Notes: generated by a model from the letters alone, not told the origin. 32,257 nucleotides of DNA from Candidatus Hadersleviella danica (GCA_016711405.1 JADJSZ010000054.1:1-32257), one strand, 5' to 3'; numbered from the stretch's first letter, positions 12,897 to 21,810 are shown. Program-made: numbers and translations.

Positions 12897-13623
12897 TTAA
12901 GAACCACCTAAGATTTGATCAATTTGTTGTTGGAAATTGGCCAAGGGCAGATTGCCTTGGAATATATGGCCGTTGATGAAAAAGCTAGGTGTGGCTTCGA
13001 TACCCACCTGATTGGCCGCTTGGCGGTTAAGGTTAACCGTATCCGGTAGGTTTCCGCTTCGACACATGCTTCAAGGGCATCCGAATCTAGCCCTGTTTGG
13101 AGTGCCACACTTGTAAACCCTTCTAGAGTATGCGCGGCCGAAGTCTCTTGCAAGGCAAAAAGCGTGTGATGAAAATCAAGGGCTTTATCTAGCCCCTGCT
13201 CAGCCGCACACAAAACAGCTTCGGCCGAAGGGGCAGTTTCATTTCGCAAAGCAAAGGGGAAAAGACGAGGTAACGCATTTGGTCCGTTTCGACATACTCC
13301 TGATGCAAAAGAGCACTTGAAGTTTCGTTGAAGTTCTTGCAATGAATGCAACCGTAGTCAGAAACTTCCACCATTTCCACGACCGCATCCTCGGGGCCAT
13401 AGGACAAGCAACGGTCTGGATAAGTGTCACAATAGGTCACAAGGTCATTAACCCCTTCGCGCAAAGCTGGGGTAGGGGTAACGGCCGTGGGTGGTTGCAT
13501 CACCGTAACGAGCAGTAACCCAATTAGGGTGACGACACCAAGCCCAATAATTCCTCCGATGAGCGACCAATTGATAGATTGGTTGGCGGCCGTTTGCGGC
13601 CGTGATTTATATTGTTTAGACAT
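12897..13623 (-). CDS. DsbA-like membrane-anchored thioredoxin (frame-broken)
   Basis: The chain starts MSKQYK, preceded by a good AGGAGA six bases upstream. One N-terminal membrane anchor (INWSLIGGIIGLGVVTLIGLL) precedes a thioredoxin/DsbA fold with active site CIHC (SDYGCIHCKNF). The middle has LRNETAPSAEAVLCAAEQG and, near the C-terminus, the cis-Pro region ATPSFFINGHIF, GNLPLANFQQQIDQILGGS. It joins across frame breaks near 13255 and 13040. About 242 residues. Expected role: oxidising cysteines of exported proteins, then being recycled by the VKOR encoded next. The CXXC dipeptide Ile-His differs from the Pro-His of E. coli DsbA. Confidence 0.88.
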
Positions 13624-13679
13624 TTGTTCTCCTGTAAGCAATGGGGATTTAGTTTTGTTAGATGCTCTATTATGCCTAG

Positions 13680-13709
13680 ATTATGAGAGTCAGAAAGTGA
13701 CATTTGTAA
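13680..13709 (-). promoter_or_regulatory. Possible promoter for dsbA-like/VKOR operon
   Basis: On minus: TTACAA (13709-13704), 18-base spacer, CATAAT (13685-13680), 56 bases upstream of the DsbA-like ATG. It matches sigma-70-type consensus only moderately. It lies after the rpsU terminator, where a new promoter is needed. Confidence 0.4.
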
Positions 13710-13777
13710 CCAGAGATTGGTTTTCTTACCAGCTAATTCCAATAAAATCTACCTAGTTAGAAGGGGGTTGACAACAA

Positions 13778-13811
13778 AAATCCCCTAGAAGATAACTCTT
13801 CTAGGGGATTT
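13778..13811 (-). terminator. rpsU terminator
   Basis: A 13-bp perfect stem (aatcccctagaag / cttctaggggatt, loop ataact), flanked on the minus-strand exit by TTTTTGTTG. It is about 65 bases after the rpsU stop. An intrinsic terminator, and possibly functional in both directions. Confidence 0.85.
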
Positions 13812-13877
13812 CTTAGTTGATTTCAGAAAGCGATGAGACCAACAAGTTGACTCACCCAATAGACACTGGCGCGAATT

Positions 13878-14060
13878 TTAGTATTGACGGCGCGAGCGGC
13901 GGGAGGCTTTCTTTTCCTTGATGCGGCGGAGTTCGCTGTTGGGGATAAACCAACGCTTGCGACGAGAATCGGTGAGGACGCGACTCTTCACAATCTCCTT
14001 GCGGAAGCGGCGGAGCAATTGTTCTTGCGATTCGCCTTGTTGCAAAATGACTTTGGGCAT
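13878..14060 (-). CDS. rpsU: 30S ribosomal protein S21 (bS21)
   Basis: 60 residues, intact: MPKVILQQGESQEQLLRRFR, ending in an Arg/Lys-rich tail (KEKKASRRSRRQY). This is the usual length and composition of bS21, a small-subunit protein near the 16S 3' end that helps initiation. The start is fixed by a strong AAGGAGGTG six to eight bases upstream of ATG 14060. It is monocistronic, with its own likely promoter and terminator. Confidence 0.96.
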   Translation of the reverse strand: MPKVILQQGESQEQLLRRFRKEIVKSRVLTDSRRKRWFIPNSELRRIKEKKASRRSRRQY

Positions 14061-14087
14061 AATTTTTTCACCTCCTTTTTGAGCGAG

Positions 14088-14117
14088 ATAATCTATCTGA
14101 GCGACAACCAGTGTCAC
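14088..14117 (-). promoter_or_regulatory. Possible rpsU promoter
   Basis: On minus: GTGACA (14117-14112), 18-base spacer, GATTAT (14093-14088). Transcription would begin just before the Shine-Dalgarno sequence, giving a very short leader. Moderate match to consensus. Confidence 0.35.
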
Positions 14118-16181
14118 GAGAGGGCTAAACAAACTGGTAAACCGTTAAATGGGGCTGGGGCACAGACAGGGGACAAATTATACTCGGTGGATGAGCTTAG
14201 GGCAACATCAAAAAAACGGGAGCGACGGGTGACTATGCCAGCGGTAGCCAGCAGGAGCAACACGGCCGCGAACCCCACTCCCCACACGGGCCAAACTGAC
14301 GGCCGCGCCTCTTGCCCAAGCAGAGCCACCGCCAAAACAGCTTGGTTTTCTACCGCCCCTATATCACAGTGGAAACCTGCACCCCCCAACGGCCGTGCTT
14401 GCCCCCACTGGTCTTCGGTGAGGAGCATGCCGTTGTTGTTGATATTCAGGGCATCAAAACAACCATCTTCATTGCCCGCATTGAGCGCATCGCTGTTGGC
14501 TTGTGGTTCATAACCGGGGGTAATGTTACCTGTCAGCACAAGCAATGGGTCGGCCGGGGAGAGGGTGCCGAGGTCGAGGGTGCCATTGCTGATGTCGCCG
14601 AGGGCGGCAAAGCTACAGCTTGCCCCACTATCTAAGTTGTGCCCTTGGGAGGTATAGTTGCCACTACAATCATTGTTGCCCAAAATGGTGTTGCGGATAA
14701 AAAAGTGGTCGGAGATTGGGTCTGTGCTGGCAATGCCTGCCCCATTGCCGCTGGCCGTGTTGTTGTAAATGGTGGCATTGGCCACCACAATGTAACCCGT
14801 ATTGCCATTGGCAATCCCGCCCCCATCGCCACCCCCAGCTTGGTTGCTGGCGATGGTCACATTGCTCACAGCGGCCGTGGCCGTGGTATTCGGGCCAAGG
14901 TTGTACATCCCCCCACCCGAACCAGCAGGGGCCGTGTTTTGGACGATGGTGCTGTTGCGGAGGTCGGCCGTGCGCCCTGAATTGGCATCATTGGCAATGC
15001 CCCCGCCATTGCCCAACGTGGCTACATTCGCCCACAAAATGCCATTGTCGAGGAGCACATCCCCTTGGTTGTAGATACCACCCCCATCATCGGCCGCGAT
15101 GTTGGCAATGAACAACGAGCGGCGAATCTCGCTATCCGCTGGGGCATCATTGTAAAGTCCAGCCCCATTGTTGGCCGCATTGGCACTAACCAGCGTGAAA
15201 TCCATTTCCATTGTGCTGGCCACAAACAGCCCCCCACCATCCCCGTCATTCCCGTTGATAATATCAGGGGTGGCTACGTTCATGTCCAAGGTGCTAAGTG
15301 TGACACTGAGATTGCCACTGTTATGATAGATGCCACCTCCTGCCCCCGCTCCATCCGCATCGGTGTTGGCCACATTTTGGCTGAGACTGCTCAGGGCGAC
15401 AATCGCTTGCCCCGAACCCGTATTCACAATATACACGCCCCCACCATGCTCCGTGCTGACGTTGGCGGTGACATTGGAGTTGATGAGCAACATTTGGTTG
15501 GCCACATAAATACCACCCCCCCGCCCATTATCATTAGCCGTGGCATTGTTACCCACAATACTGCTGGCCGAAATAAAGGTAATGCCGCCTGCATACAGTG
15601 CGCCTCCTTCCAGAGCGGTGTTGTTGCTCAGCGTCACCCCCGTCATACTTAACACGCCGCCACTGTTGACCCGAATAGCTCCACCAGTATTATCTCCGCT
15701 AATATAGCCATTGGTTAAGGTCACATCTTCCAAAACAAGAGAGCCATCATCCACGAGAAAAAAGCGAAATTGCTCAGGGGCACCTGCGTCTCGTTCAATA
15801 ATCGTGGTGGCCGAAGTAACGCCCCGAATTTCAAGGGGGAAATCAATGCCGGGGGCGGCCAGATTGCCATTTTGGAAGAAATCGCTTTGGGTGAGGGTAT
15901 ACGTTCCCGCTTCCAATTGGATAATGTTCGTGCCTGCGCTACAGCGGGGCAATCGTTCAGATTCGGGGTGTTGCCTTGGTCGTTGGCGGCTTCAACTGCC
16001 TCGGCCAAAGTGCAAACCCCATCATCTCTATCAAAGGATGCGTTCGGCATCCGCTAGAGGGATGTTATAGGTGGTCGTAGGCACGGTCGAAACAGGCTCC
16101 ACTTGGCTAACCAACCCCAGCAGAAGATAGAGCAAACCCCAACCCAACAGCAAAGGGCGTAATGGTTTGTAAACGAAACAT
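14114..16181 (-). CDS. CSLREA/beta-helix surface protein (frame-broken near N-terminus)
   Basis: A secreted protein of about 690 residues. The chosen start (ATG 16181, AAGGA about 9 bases upstream) begins MFRLQTITP and, after one indel, a signal-like hydrophobic run LLLGWGLLYLLLGLV. A CSLREA-type motif follows, DDGVCTLAEAVEAAND (about 16030-15985). A long beta-helix stretch (15950-14450) then repeats the pattern GGGIYN-x, 'NNTA-EGGALY', 'NNGAGLYND' and 'GSGGGMYN', as in Pbp/PMP-like right-handed helices. The C-terminus has a membrane anchor (VWGVGFAAVLLLLATAGIV) and Arg residues. Breaks near 16150, 16045 and 15950. The 35 residues after TRRSRFF may be a read-through caused by a T-run error. 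Likely an adhesin or cell-surface structural protein. Confidence 0.8.
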
Positions 16182-16308
16182 GAGCTTTTTTCCTTATGGT
16201 GGCTAACAGCCCCGCCTTTAGACATAATAGTTACAAACCAGCTTACAAGTAGTACCAAATTACTACAATCGCCTAGTTAACAGGCTACCTGTGCCGCAAT
16301 GCAAAAAA

Positions 16309-16340
16309 GAACCCGGAGTTTCTTGGCGAAACTCGGGTTC
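16309..16340 (-). terminator. Intrinsic terminator of the coiled-coil/zinc-ribbon gene
   Basis: On minus, gaacccgagtttc / gaaactccgggttc form a 13-bp stem with a one-base bulge and five-base loop, directly followed by TTTTTT. It begins 7 bases after the stop codon of the gene ending at 16347. Confidence 0.85.
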
Positions 16341-16346
16341 TGATTT

Positions 16347-17661
16347 TTAGCGAATGTGGCAGGGAAGGTATATGGGGGCCGTAACCACCGCCCCACAAAA
16401 CTCACAGGTCACGCTGGTTACGCCACGGGGTTGGGCGGCCAATTCGGCAAAGCAAGAGGGGCATTGGGTGGGTAAAGAGGCTGTCGCACTGGCGGCCGAT
16501 TCCATCGCCTCCAGATACGCCGTATGCCGATACCTATCAATTTCGCCCGAGCGCACATGCTTGAGCATGGCCGCCCATTCGGACGAATCTTGGCCCTGAA
16601 TGTGGAAACGCGCCAGCGAAAAATTGGTGTTGGAACTAAAGACTAACTCCAAAATGTCATCACTGCGCAAGCCCAAAAAGCCGCGCCCTTCCTCGCTGTG
16701 CTTAATGTCCTCCACTTCACGGGCAGGAGCTTCGAGCAACAATTTTTGCACCTTTTCTTTGGCCGTCGTGATAAAGAGGAATTTTTTGGTAGCAATTTCC
16801 TCTTTTTGCTCAAACAAGATGCGCTGGTCGGTCAGGTAAAGTATGCCGCTGGGGTCGCCATCGCCATCTTTTTCCCAAGTGGCCTCCACGGCCAGCAACG
16901 GCCCCTCGGCCGGGTATAGCTCAATGGCGGGCGATTCATCAATCTGCTGAATCATCCACTCCGCCCGTTCGATGGCCCTTGGGTTTCGTTTAGCCCTTCT
17001 TTGACCCCTTTGTACAGGTTTTGGAGGTTGGTCGAAACTTGACTCACCCGCTTTTCGGTGCGGTCAATCGCCTGATCCACTTGGGTGAGGAGCACGGCCG
17101 TGGGTCTTTGCACGAGTTGGTTGTACTGCCGTTCGAGCGCATCCACTTCGGTGTTCAAACGGCCGACTTCCTCTTGTACCCGCGCCTCGAGTTGCGGCCG
17201 AATTTTGTCCCACTCCTCATCCAATTTGTCCAACGCTTTCTCGAGGTTGCCCGAATGGACAAAGCCACGGCCGCGCAACGTATCTAAGGTCAGCGGCAAA
17301 TTGGTCAATTGGTTGTCAATCTCCCCAATCTCCCGATACAAATCGCCCAATTCAGCTTCCTGATTGACGCTGTCAAAGCTGGAACGAAGGGAATTGAGCT
17401 TCGATTTTGGTCGTCGCTTAAGGCAGAGGCGGCGGCGGCCGTGGCGGCCACAGCGGTGCGGCCGCTGGGGCGGGCGGGCGACGGCCGACGGGGTGGCGCA
17501 ATCGGTTGCTTCCCCCGCGCCGCCTGCTTCTTGCGCAACTCATCTAACTTCTGTTGCTGTTGCCGTTTCTGCGCCTCCTCCTTCGCCTTCTCGACAGCTC
17601 CCCGCAATTTGTCTGCGCCTGCGCCAAAAGAACCCTTCTTGTCCTTGTCCTTGTCACTCAT
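16347..17661 (-). CDS. Unrecognised coiled-coil, PH/GRAM-like, zinc-ribbon protein (frame-broken)
   Basis: Joined across breaks near 17385 and 16975, this is one chain of about 438 residues. The start ATG 17661 has GGAGG four bases upstream. N-terminal 40 residues: highly charged (KDKDKKG, AKEEAQKRQQQQKLDELRKK). Then a Pro/Ala/Arg-rich linker. Residues of about 95-225: coiled coil (ALDKLDEEWDKIRPQLEARV and DRTEKRVSQVSTNLQNLYKG). After AIERAEWMIQQIDESPAIEL comes a PH/GRAM-like beta domain (GILYLTDQRILFEQKEEI, GFLGLRSDDILELVFS). A short helix AAMLKHVRSGEIDRYRH precedes a C-terminal zinc ribbon (CPSCF ... CEFCG). No family name is certain. No membrane segment or signal; probably cytoplasmic. Its own terminator follows. 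Confidence 0.7.
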
Positions 17662-17674
17662 CATGCCTCCAAGA

Positions 17675-17762
17675 AAGTGGTTAGTGGTTGGTTAGTGGTT
17701 AGTGGTTAGTGAGTAGTGGTCAGTGAGTCGTGGCCGTGGCAATCTAACCAGCCACTAACCAC
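17675..17762. repeat. Heptad array, GTGGTTA family, overlapping prfB stop
   Basis: Runs of GTGGTTA, GTGGTTG, GTGGTTA, GTGAGTA, GTGGTCA, GTGAGTC from about 17677 to 17740 face an inverted arm gccactaaccactgg at 17751-17765. On minus this arm supplies the last codons and the TAG of prfB (AGT GGT TAG). It fills the spacer between prfB and the coiled-coil gene. Confidence 0.85.
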
Positions 17763-18849
17763 TGGCTTCGCCTATCTTATGCTTCAGATAAGCGCCAATA
17801 AAATCGTCTAGGGCACCATCCAAAACGGCTTGGGGGTTGCCCGTTTCGTGCCCCGTGCGGTGGTCTTTGACCATTTTGTACGGGTGTAACACGTAGGAGC
17901 GGATTTGGCTCCCCCAACCCGCATCCACATCATCTCCTTTTAGTTCGGAGATGGCCTCGTTCTGCTTGCGCTGTTCCAACTCATAAAGCTGAGATTTTAA
18001 CACGTTCATGGCTGATTCCATGTTTTGGGTCAGCGAACGCTGGTTTTGGCAGGAAACGACAAAACCCGTCGGAATATGGCGAATGCGGATGGCCGTTTCG
18101 TTTTTCTGCACGTGCTGGCCACCCGCTCCGCTTGCCTTAAAGCGTTGGATTTCTAAATCCTTTTCGTTGATTTCAATCTCAATCTCTTCGGCCACATCGG
18201 GCCACACTTCCACTTTGGCAAACGAGGTGTGCCGCCGACTAGAGGCATCAAACGGGGAGAGGCGCACGAGACGATGCACACCCCGCTCGGCCAACAAACG
18301 GCCGAACGCATACTCCCCCTTCACCGACATCAGCACGCTTTTCATGCCCGCCTCATCGCCGGGGTGAAATCGAGAATGTCCACCGCAAATTTGTGCTTTT
18401 CCGCCCAGCGAATAAACATCCGTTGGAGCATTTGCGCCCAATCTTGCGCCTCGGTTCCCCCAGCGCCCGCGTGGATGGCCAATAAGGCGTTGGCCTCATC
18501 GTGCTTGTTGGAGAGGAGGGTGCGGAACTCGAGGTCGTCTACCTCTTGTTGGAGCACGGCCGTCTCGGCCGTCAACTCCTCCGCCATGTCAGGGTCATCC
18601 ATCTCGGCCAGTATGATGGCATCCGCCAACCGCCGACTGGTTTGTTGCCACACCTCCACCTCTTGGCGCAGGCGGGTGATTTCGCGCATGATTTTTTGGG
18701 CGGCCGTGGCCTCATCCCAAAAATTGGGCACGGACGATTGCGCCTCCAGCGCCTCAATTTTGGCCAGCTTCATATCTATGTCAAAGCCGCCTCCGCAACA
18801 CACCGACGGTATCTTGGAGGGCTTGAAGGGGGGTTAGTAGATTGCTCAT
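17755..18849 (-). CDS. prfB: Peptide chain release factor 2 (programmed +1 frameshift; one extra break)
   Basis: RF2 releases finished proteins at UGA and UAA. The ATG at 18849 opens 22 codons (MSNLLTPLQALQDTVGVLRR RL) ending in an in-frame UGA at 18783-18781. Reading continues in +1 as DIDMKLAKIEALEAQS. Hallmarks: the stop-recognition tripeptide SPF in RLSPFDASSRRHTSF (about 18260) and the catalytic GGQ in ASGAGGQHVQKNETA (about 18120). A second break, near 18361 in FTPGDEAGMKSV, is a missing base in a C/G run and is surely not programmed. Joined length is about 364 residues, normal for RF2. The last codons and stop derive from the heptad array downstream. Confidence 0.95.
18780..18794 (-). 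promoter_or_regulatory. prfB programmed frameshift site
   Basis: On minus the order is GGAGG (18794-18790), three bases CGG, then CTT TGA C (18786-18780). This is the classical RF2 autoregulatory site: a Shine-Dalgarno-like sequence three bases before CUU-UGA-C. Low RF2 lets ribosomes pause at UGA and slip +1; high RF2 terminates. Confidence 0.95.
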
Positions 18850-18854
18850 TTTTA

Positions 18855-18958
18855 GTGATTAGTGGTTAGTGATTAGTGGTTAGTGAGTGGTGGCTGGCGA
18901 TTAGTGGCTAGTGGGGAGTGGGCATTTCTAGCCACTAGCCACTAACCACTCGCCACTA
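18855..18958. repeat. Heptad array, GTGGTTA family, between dapB and prfB
   Basis: Ten contiguous heptads run from 18855 to 18924 (GTGATTA, GTGGTTA, GTGATTA, GTGGTTA, GTGAGTG, GTGGCTG, GCGATTA, GTGGCTA, GTGGGGA, GTGGGCA). A four-base turn is followed by the inverted arm TAGCCAC, TAGCCAC, TAACCAC, TCGCCAC (18929-18956). The arms can form a long hairpin. The dapB stop codon (TAG 18958-18956) touches the end of the right arm. Confidence 0.9.
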
Positions 18959-19758
18959 CAACCCCATGACGCTGTCGAGGCCACGGTGCAGGCCGTGCAG
19001 GGTGTGGACTTGGCGAATGGCTAAGAGAGCGCCATCCACATACGGGGCGGCACTGCTCCCCGCATCGTGCCGAATGGTCAGCCGCTGGTCGGGCATGGCA
19101 AAGATGATTTCGGCCCCCAATGACGAAACTGGGCAAGCGCAGGGCGTGGACTTGCGAGCCGTTCAGGCGTGCGCCACGGGTTCCCGCCTCCCCTTGCGTC
19201 TCTTCCAGCGGCACCGTCAGCTCCGACGGCCGCACGGCCGCCAACCGATGGGTCAACTCCCGCACAGTGCCACTGGGGGCATCCTTTTTGCGGTCACTGG
19301 CGTAATCAATAATCTCCCATTGGGGGATGTATTTGGCCGCCATCTCGGCAAATTTTTGCAACAAGACCACCGTGAGGGCAAAGTTGCCCACGGCCAGCAC
19401 CCTTTTGTTGGCTTTCGGCCACGGCCGCAATGTCGCCATAATCCGCATCGCTCAGCCCCGACGTGCCGACGACGACGTGCGCCCCCTGTTGCAGGGCGGC
19501 CAAGATATTGGCCTTGGCCACATCGGGCTTGGTGTATTCAAAAAAGACATCGCACGGCTGGGCGGAGAGGGCTTCTGCGGCCGTGGCATAGATGGGGCAC
19601 TGGAGGTTTGGGTCGTTCAGCACATCGCCCAAATTGCGTTGGGCGTGGGTGCGCGAGACGGCCGCGACCAGCGTTAGATCGCTGGATTTGGCAATGGCCA
19701 AGGCAAGGGCGGAACCCGCCCAGCCTGTTGCTCCTGCAAGACAAATGCGAATGGTCAT
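18956..19758 (-). CDS. dapB: 4-hydroxy-tetrahydrodipicolinate reductase (frame-broken)
   Basis: DapB makes tetrahydrodipicolinate with NAD(P)H in lysine/diaminopimelate synthesis. The N-terminus has the Rossmann motif GATGWAGSALA. Further blocks are VFFEYTKPDVAKANI, VVGTSGLSDADY, AVGNFALTVVLLQKFAE, the substrate loop KKDAPSGT (about 19285) and a C-terminus reading FAMPDQRLTIRHDAGS, VDGALLAIRQVHTLHGL, DSVMGL. It joins across breaks near 19415 and 19115; about 267 residues, the usual length. Where E. coli DapB has the catalytic HH of E-A-H-H-R-H-K, this protein reads D-Y-A-S-D-R-K; the Lys is kept. An IS element lies directly upstream, so its own promoter region may be disturbed. No Shine-Dalgarno sequence. 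Confidence 0.92.
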
Positions 19759-19772
19759 AGGGGTAGTGGTTA

Positions 19773-20655
19773 GGGGTGTTTTGAAAGTTATGTAAACTAA
19801 AGCTTAGAAGTGAATTGCAGGGTTTTTGCTAAGGCGTTTCAGCATCAAATGAACCATAGCAGCATAAATCACCGCTTCACTGTTTCCGTGAGTTGCTCAT
19901 AATCCTTGCTAAGGCGACGGTAACGTCCCAGCCATGCAAAAGTGCGTTCGACAATCCACCGTTTAGGTATGACTGAAAAACCTGTTGCCTTACAGAGAAC
20001 GGGTCACTACCTCAAATATCCAACCAGCCAAATGGAAAACCCAATCCACCAATGGCTGTCCTGTATATCCCATAGCCAGATACGCGTTAAACGGTCAAAC
20101 CCTTTTGAGCCGCAAAGCCAACACCAAACGTGCACCTTCCTTGTCTTGCATGTTTGCTTTGTGAACAACAACCACCATCAACTGATGACATCCACCAAGA
20201 TATGCCTTTTGCGTCCTTTAACCTTTTTGCCACCATCATAACCTCGCTCCTCGGCTTCTGTGGTTTTGACACTTTGGCTATCCAGAATGGCCGCACTCGG
20301 TTGTGCTTCTCTCCCGCTTGTAAGCGAACCCTCTCTCTTAAGGCATCATTCATTTTCCACTGCCCTGTTTTGACCATTCTCGGAAATAGCCGTAAACGGT
20401 TTGCCAAACTGGGAAATCGTGAGGTAATAGTCGCATGCGCAACCTGCACTCAAAGTAGAAGATGGCATTGCACACCTCTCGCATCGAGGTGGAGCGGTGC
20501 CGCCCACCTCGTTTGGGGTGGGATGAGTGGTTCTAAAATCAGCCACTGGGCATCAGTTAAGTCAGTTGGGTATGCGTTTCTGTTCATCATACCCTAACTG
20601 GTGCCCTATTTTTTTAAATTTTCAAGTTACTTGACATAACTTTCAAAACACCCTC
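19773..20655 (-). mobile_element. IS5-family insertion sequence
   Basis: The 883-bp element has terminal inverted repeats of about 21 bp: left ggtgttttgaaagttatgt (from 19774), right end the same when complemented. It is flanked by the direct repeat TTA (19770-19772 and 20656-20658), the TNA duplication typical of some IS5 subgroups (IS427/IS1031). It carries one DDE transposase on minus. The element contains no CGGCCG palindrome, unlike the genes around it, as expected for a recent arrival. Confidence 0.92.
19804..20590 (-). CDS. IS5-family transposase (frame-broken)
   Basis: DDE transposase of about 262 residues once joined over several breaks. N-terminus: NRNAYPTDLTDAQWLILEPL (20587-20528). 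Middle: LPHDFPVWQTVYGYFR-like, then AILDSQSVKTTEA (first catalytic Asp), GYDGGKKVKGRKRHILVDVI (about 20290-20200). C-terminus: IPKRWIVERTFAWLGRYRRL (the Glu of the DDE triad lies in W-I-V-E-R-T) and SEAVIYAAMVHLMLKRL. These are standard IS5 landmarks. Inactivity cannot be inferred, because the breaks look like the sequencing-type indels found everywhere in the window. Confidence 0.9.
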
Positions 20656-20658
20656 TTA

Positions 20659-20771
20659 GTGGTTAGTGAGTAGTGAGTAGTGTTAGCCGCGCTTCCACCA
20701 TGGTTTTTTCTCTTCCAATTGGTTCTGGGGTGGGTGTGGGGGGATGGCGCGGGGGGGCGATGGGTGCAGGG
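20659..20771. other. Spacer between IS/heptad remnant and ftsY stop
   Basis: Apart from the heptad remnant up to about 20690, G-rich sequence with runs (ggggtgggtgtggggggatgg) and no gene. One frame extends the FtsY C-terminus through here, but it depends on an indel and lacks FtsY similarity. Confidence 0.4.
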
Positions 20772-21706
20772 TTAGCTTGTTCGGTTGGCTCGTTTTGCCT
20801 CGCTTTGGTTGAAGAGGCCATCAATAAATGCATCGGCATCAAATGGGGCGATGTTTTCCGATTTTTTCCTGTGCCAATAAAGCGCACGGGCAAGCCCAAC
20901 TCGCGGTAGATGGCGAAAACCATCCCCCCTTTGGCCGTGCTGTCCAATTTGGTCAACACTACCCCCGTCACATGCACCGCTTCCTTAAATTTTTTGGCTT
21001 GGGTGAGGGCGTTTTTGGCCTGTGGGGGCATCAAGCACGAGCAACACTTCGTGGGGTGCTTTATGGGCGCTCTTTTGGCAGACACTGTACACCTTTTTCC
21101 AGTTCGCGCATCAGGTTAAATTTGGTGTGCAGACGGCCGGCGGTATCCACAAAAATCAGGTCGTAGCCACGGCCGCGACTGGCCCGCAACCCATCATACG
21201 CCATCGCCGCTGGGTCGCCGCCGGCTGGCCGCAATGAGCGGCACACCCGCCCGCTCCGCCCAAATGCGAAGCTGGTCAATGGCGGCGGCGCGGAAGGTAT
21301 CGGCCACGACCAGCACCACTTTGCGCCCTTTGTGCCTGTAGTAATGGGCCAACTTGCCCACCGAAGTCGTCTTGCCCGAACCATTGACCCCCACCACCAT
21401 GACGAGGGTAATTTCTCGTGGCTCTTCTAGTTCAAACACGGGCGGGTCTTGGAGCAAGGCCCGCATTTGCCCCTTCATCGCCTCGAACAGTTGGTTGGCG
21501 CGGGTCAGCCCGTCGCGGCGCACCTGTTCGCGCAGTTGATCCAGCAGGTAGTGGGTCGTTTCCACGCCCATATCGGCTTGGATGAGCAACGCTTCGAGGT
21601 CGTCCCATGTCTCTTCATCAATTTCGCCCACGCCCAACACGTTCACAATCTGCCCAAAGACAGTTTGCCGTGTTTTGCGGAGCGATTCGCGTATATTCTT
21701 GAACAA
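20772..21706 (-). CDS. ftsY: Signal recognition particle receptor FtsY (frame-broken)
   Basis: FtsY is the membrane-associated SRP-GTPase that docks ribosome-SRP complexes at the translocon. The N domain (IRESLRKTRQTVFGQIVNVL, EETWDDLEALLIQADMGVE) is followed by the G domain: G1 VNGSGKTTSVGKLA, ADTFRAAAIDQLRIWAERAG, FVDTAGRLHTKFNLMREL, LTKLDSTAKGGMVFAIYREL, LPVRFIGTG and a terminal APFDADAFIDGLF in another frame. Breaks near 21225, 21090 and 20850. The preferred start is TTG 21706, with AAGAGGT four to five bases upstream, giving MFKNIRESL. No long acidic A domain, as in short FtsY proteins. About 311 residues. Confidence 0.95.
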
Positions 21707-21721
21707 AGTTACCTCTTGGAA

Positions 21722-21810
21722 TAAATGAATAAGGAGCAATGAGTAATGAATAAATATCGCTGGGAAAAGCGACTTCTTCTTTTACTCATTATTCATTACT
21801 CATTACTAAT
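21722..21810. repeat. Heptad-type inverted repeat (AATGAGT family) overlapping xseB stop
   Basis: Perfect 16-bp arms, 21738-21753 (aatgagtaatgaataa) and 21789-21804, with a 35-base loop containing a second small palindrome (tcgc/gcga). The right arm extends into the last codons of xseB, and on minus provides AAT GAG TAA. It lies between xseB and ftsY. Confidence 0.85.

Larger units (their letters stand above)
19761..20690. repeat. Heptad array split by the IS element
   Basis: Left remnant 19761-19772 (gggtagtggtta) and right remnant 20656-20690 (ttagtggttagtgagtagtg...). Removing the IS and one TTA copy rebuilds a continuous GTGGTTA/GTGAGTA array between ftsY and dapB, the same family as at 17.7 and 18.9 kb. 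Confidence 0.8.

Noticed and set aside
14639..15652. Long plus-strand open frames opposite the surface protein
   Set aside because: They are shadows of the minus-strand beta-helix repeats, rich in Pro/Cys/His/Trp as expected from antisense of Asn/Gly/Thr codons.
18855..18958. Possible CRISPR array from the regular repeats
   Set aside because: The period is 7 bases with no unique spacers, no conserved repeat of 25-40 bases, and no cas genes in the window.
20130..20597. A 155-codon plus ORF inside the IS element
   Set aside because: Antisense to the well-recognised transposase reading frames; no known IS5 antisense protein matches it.
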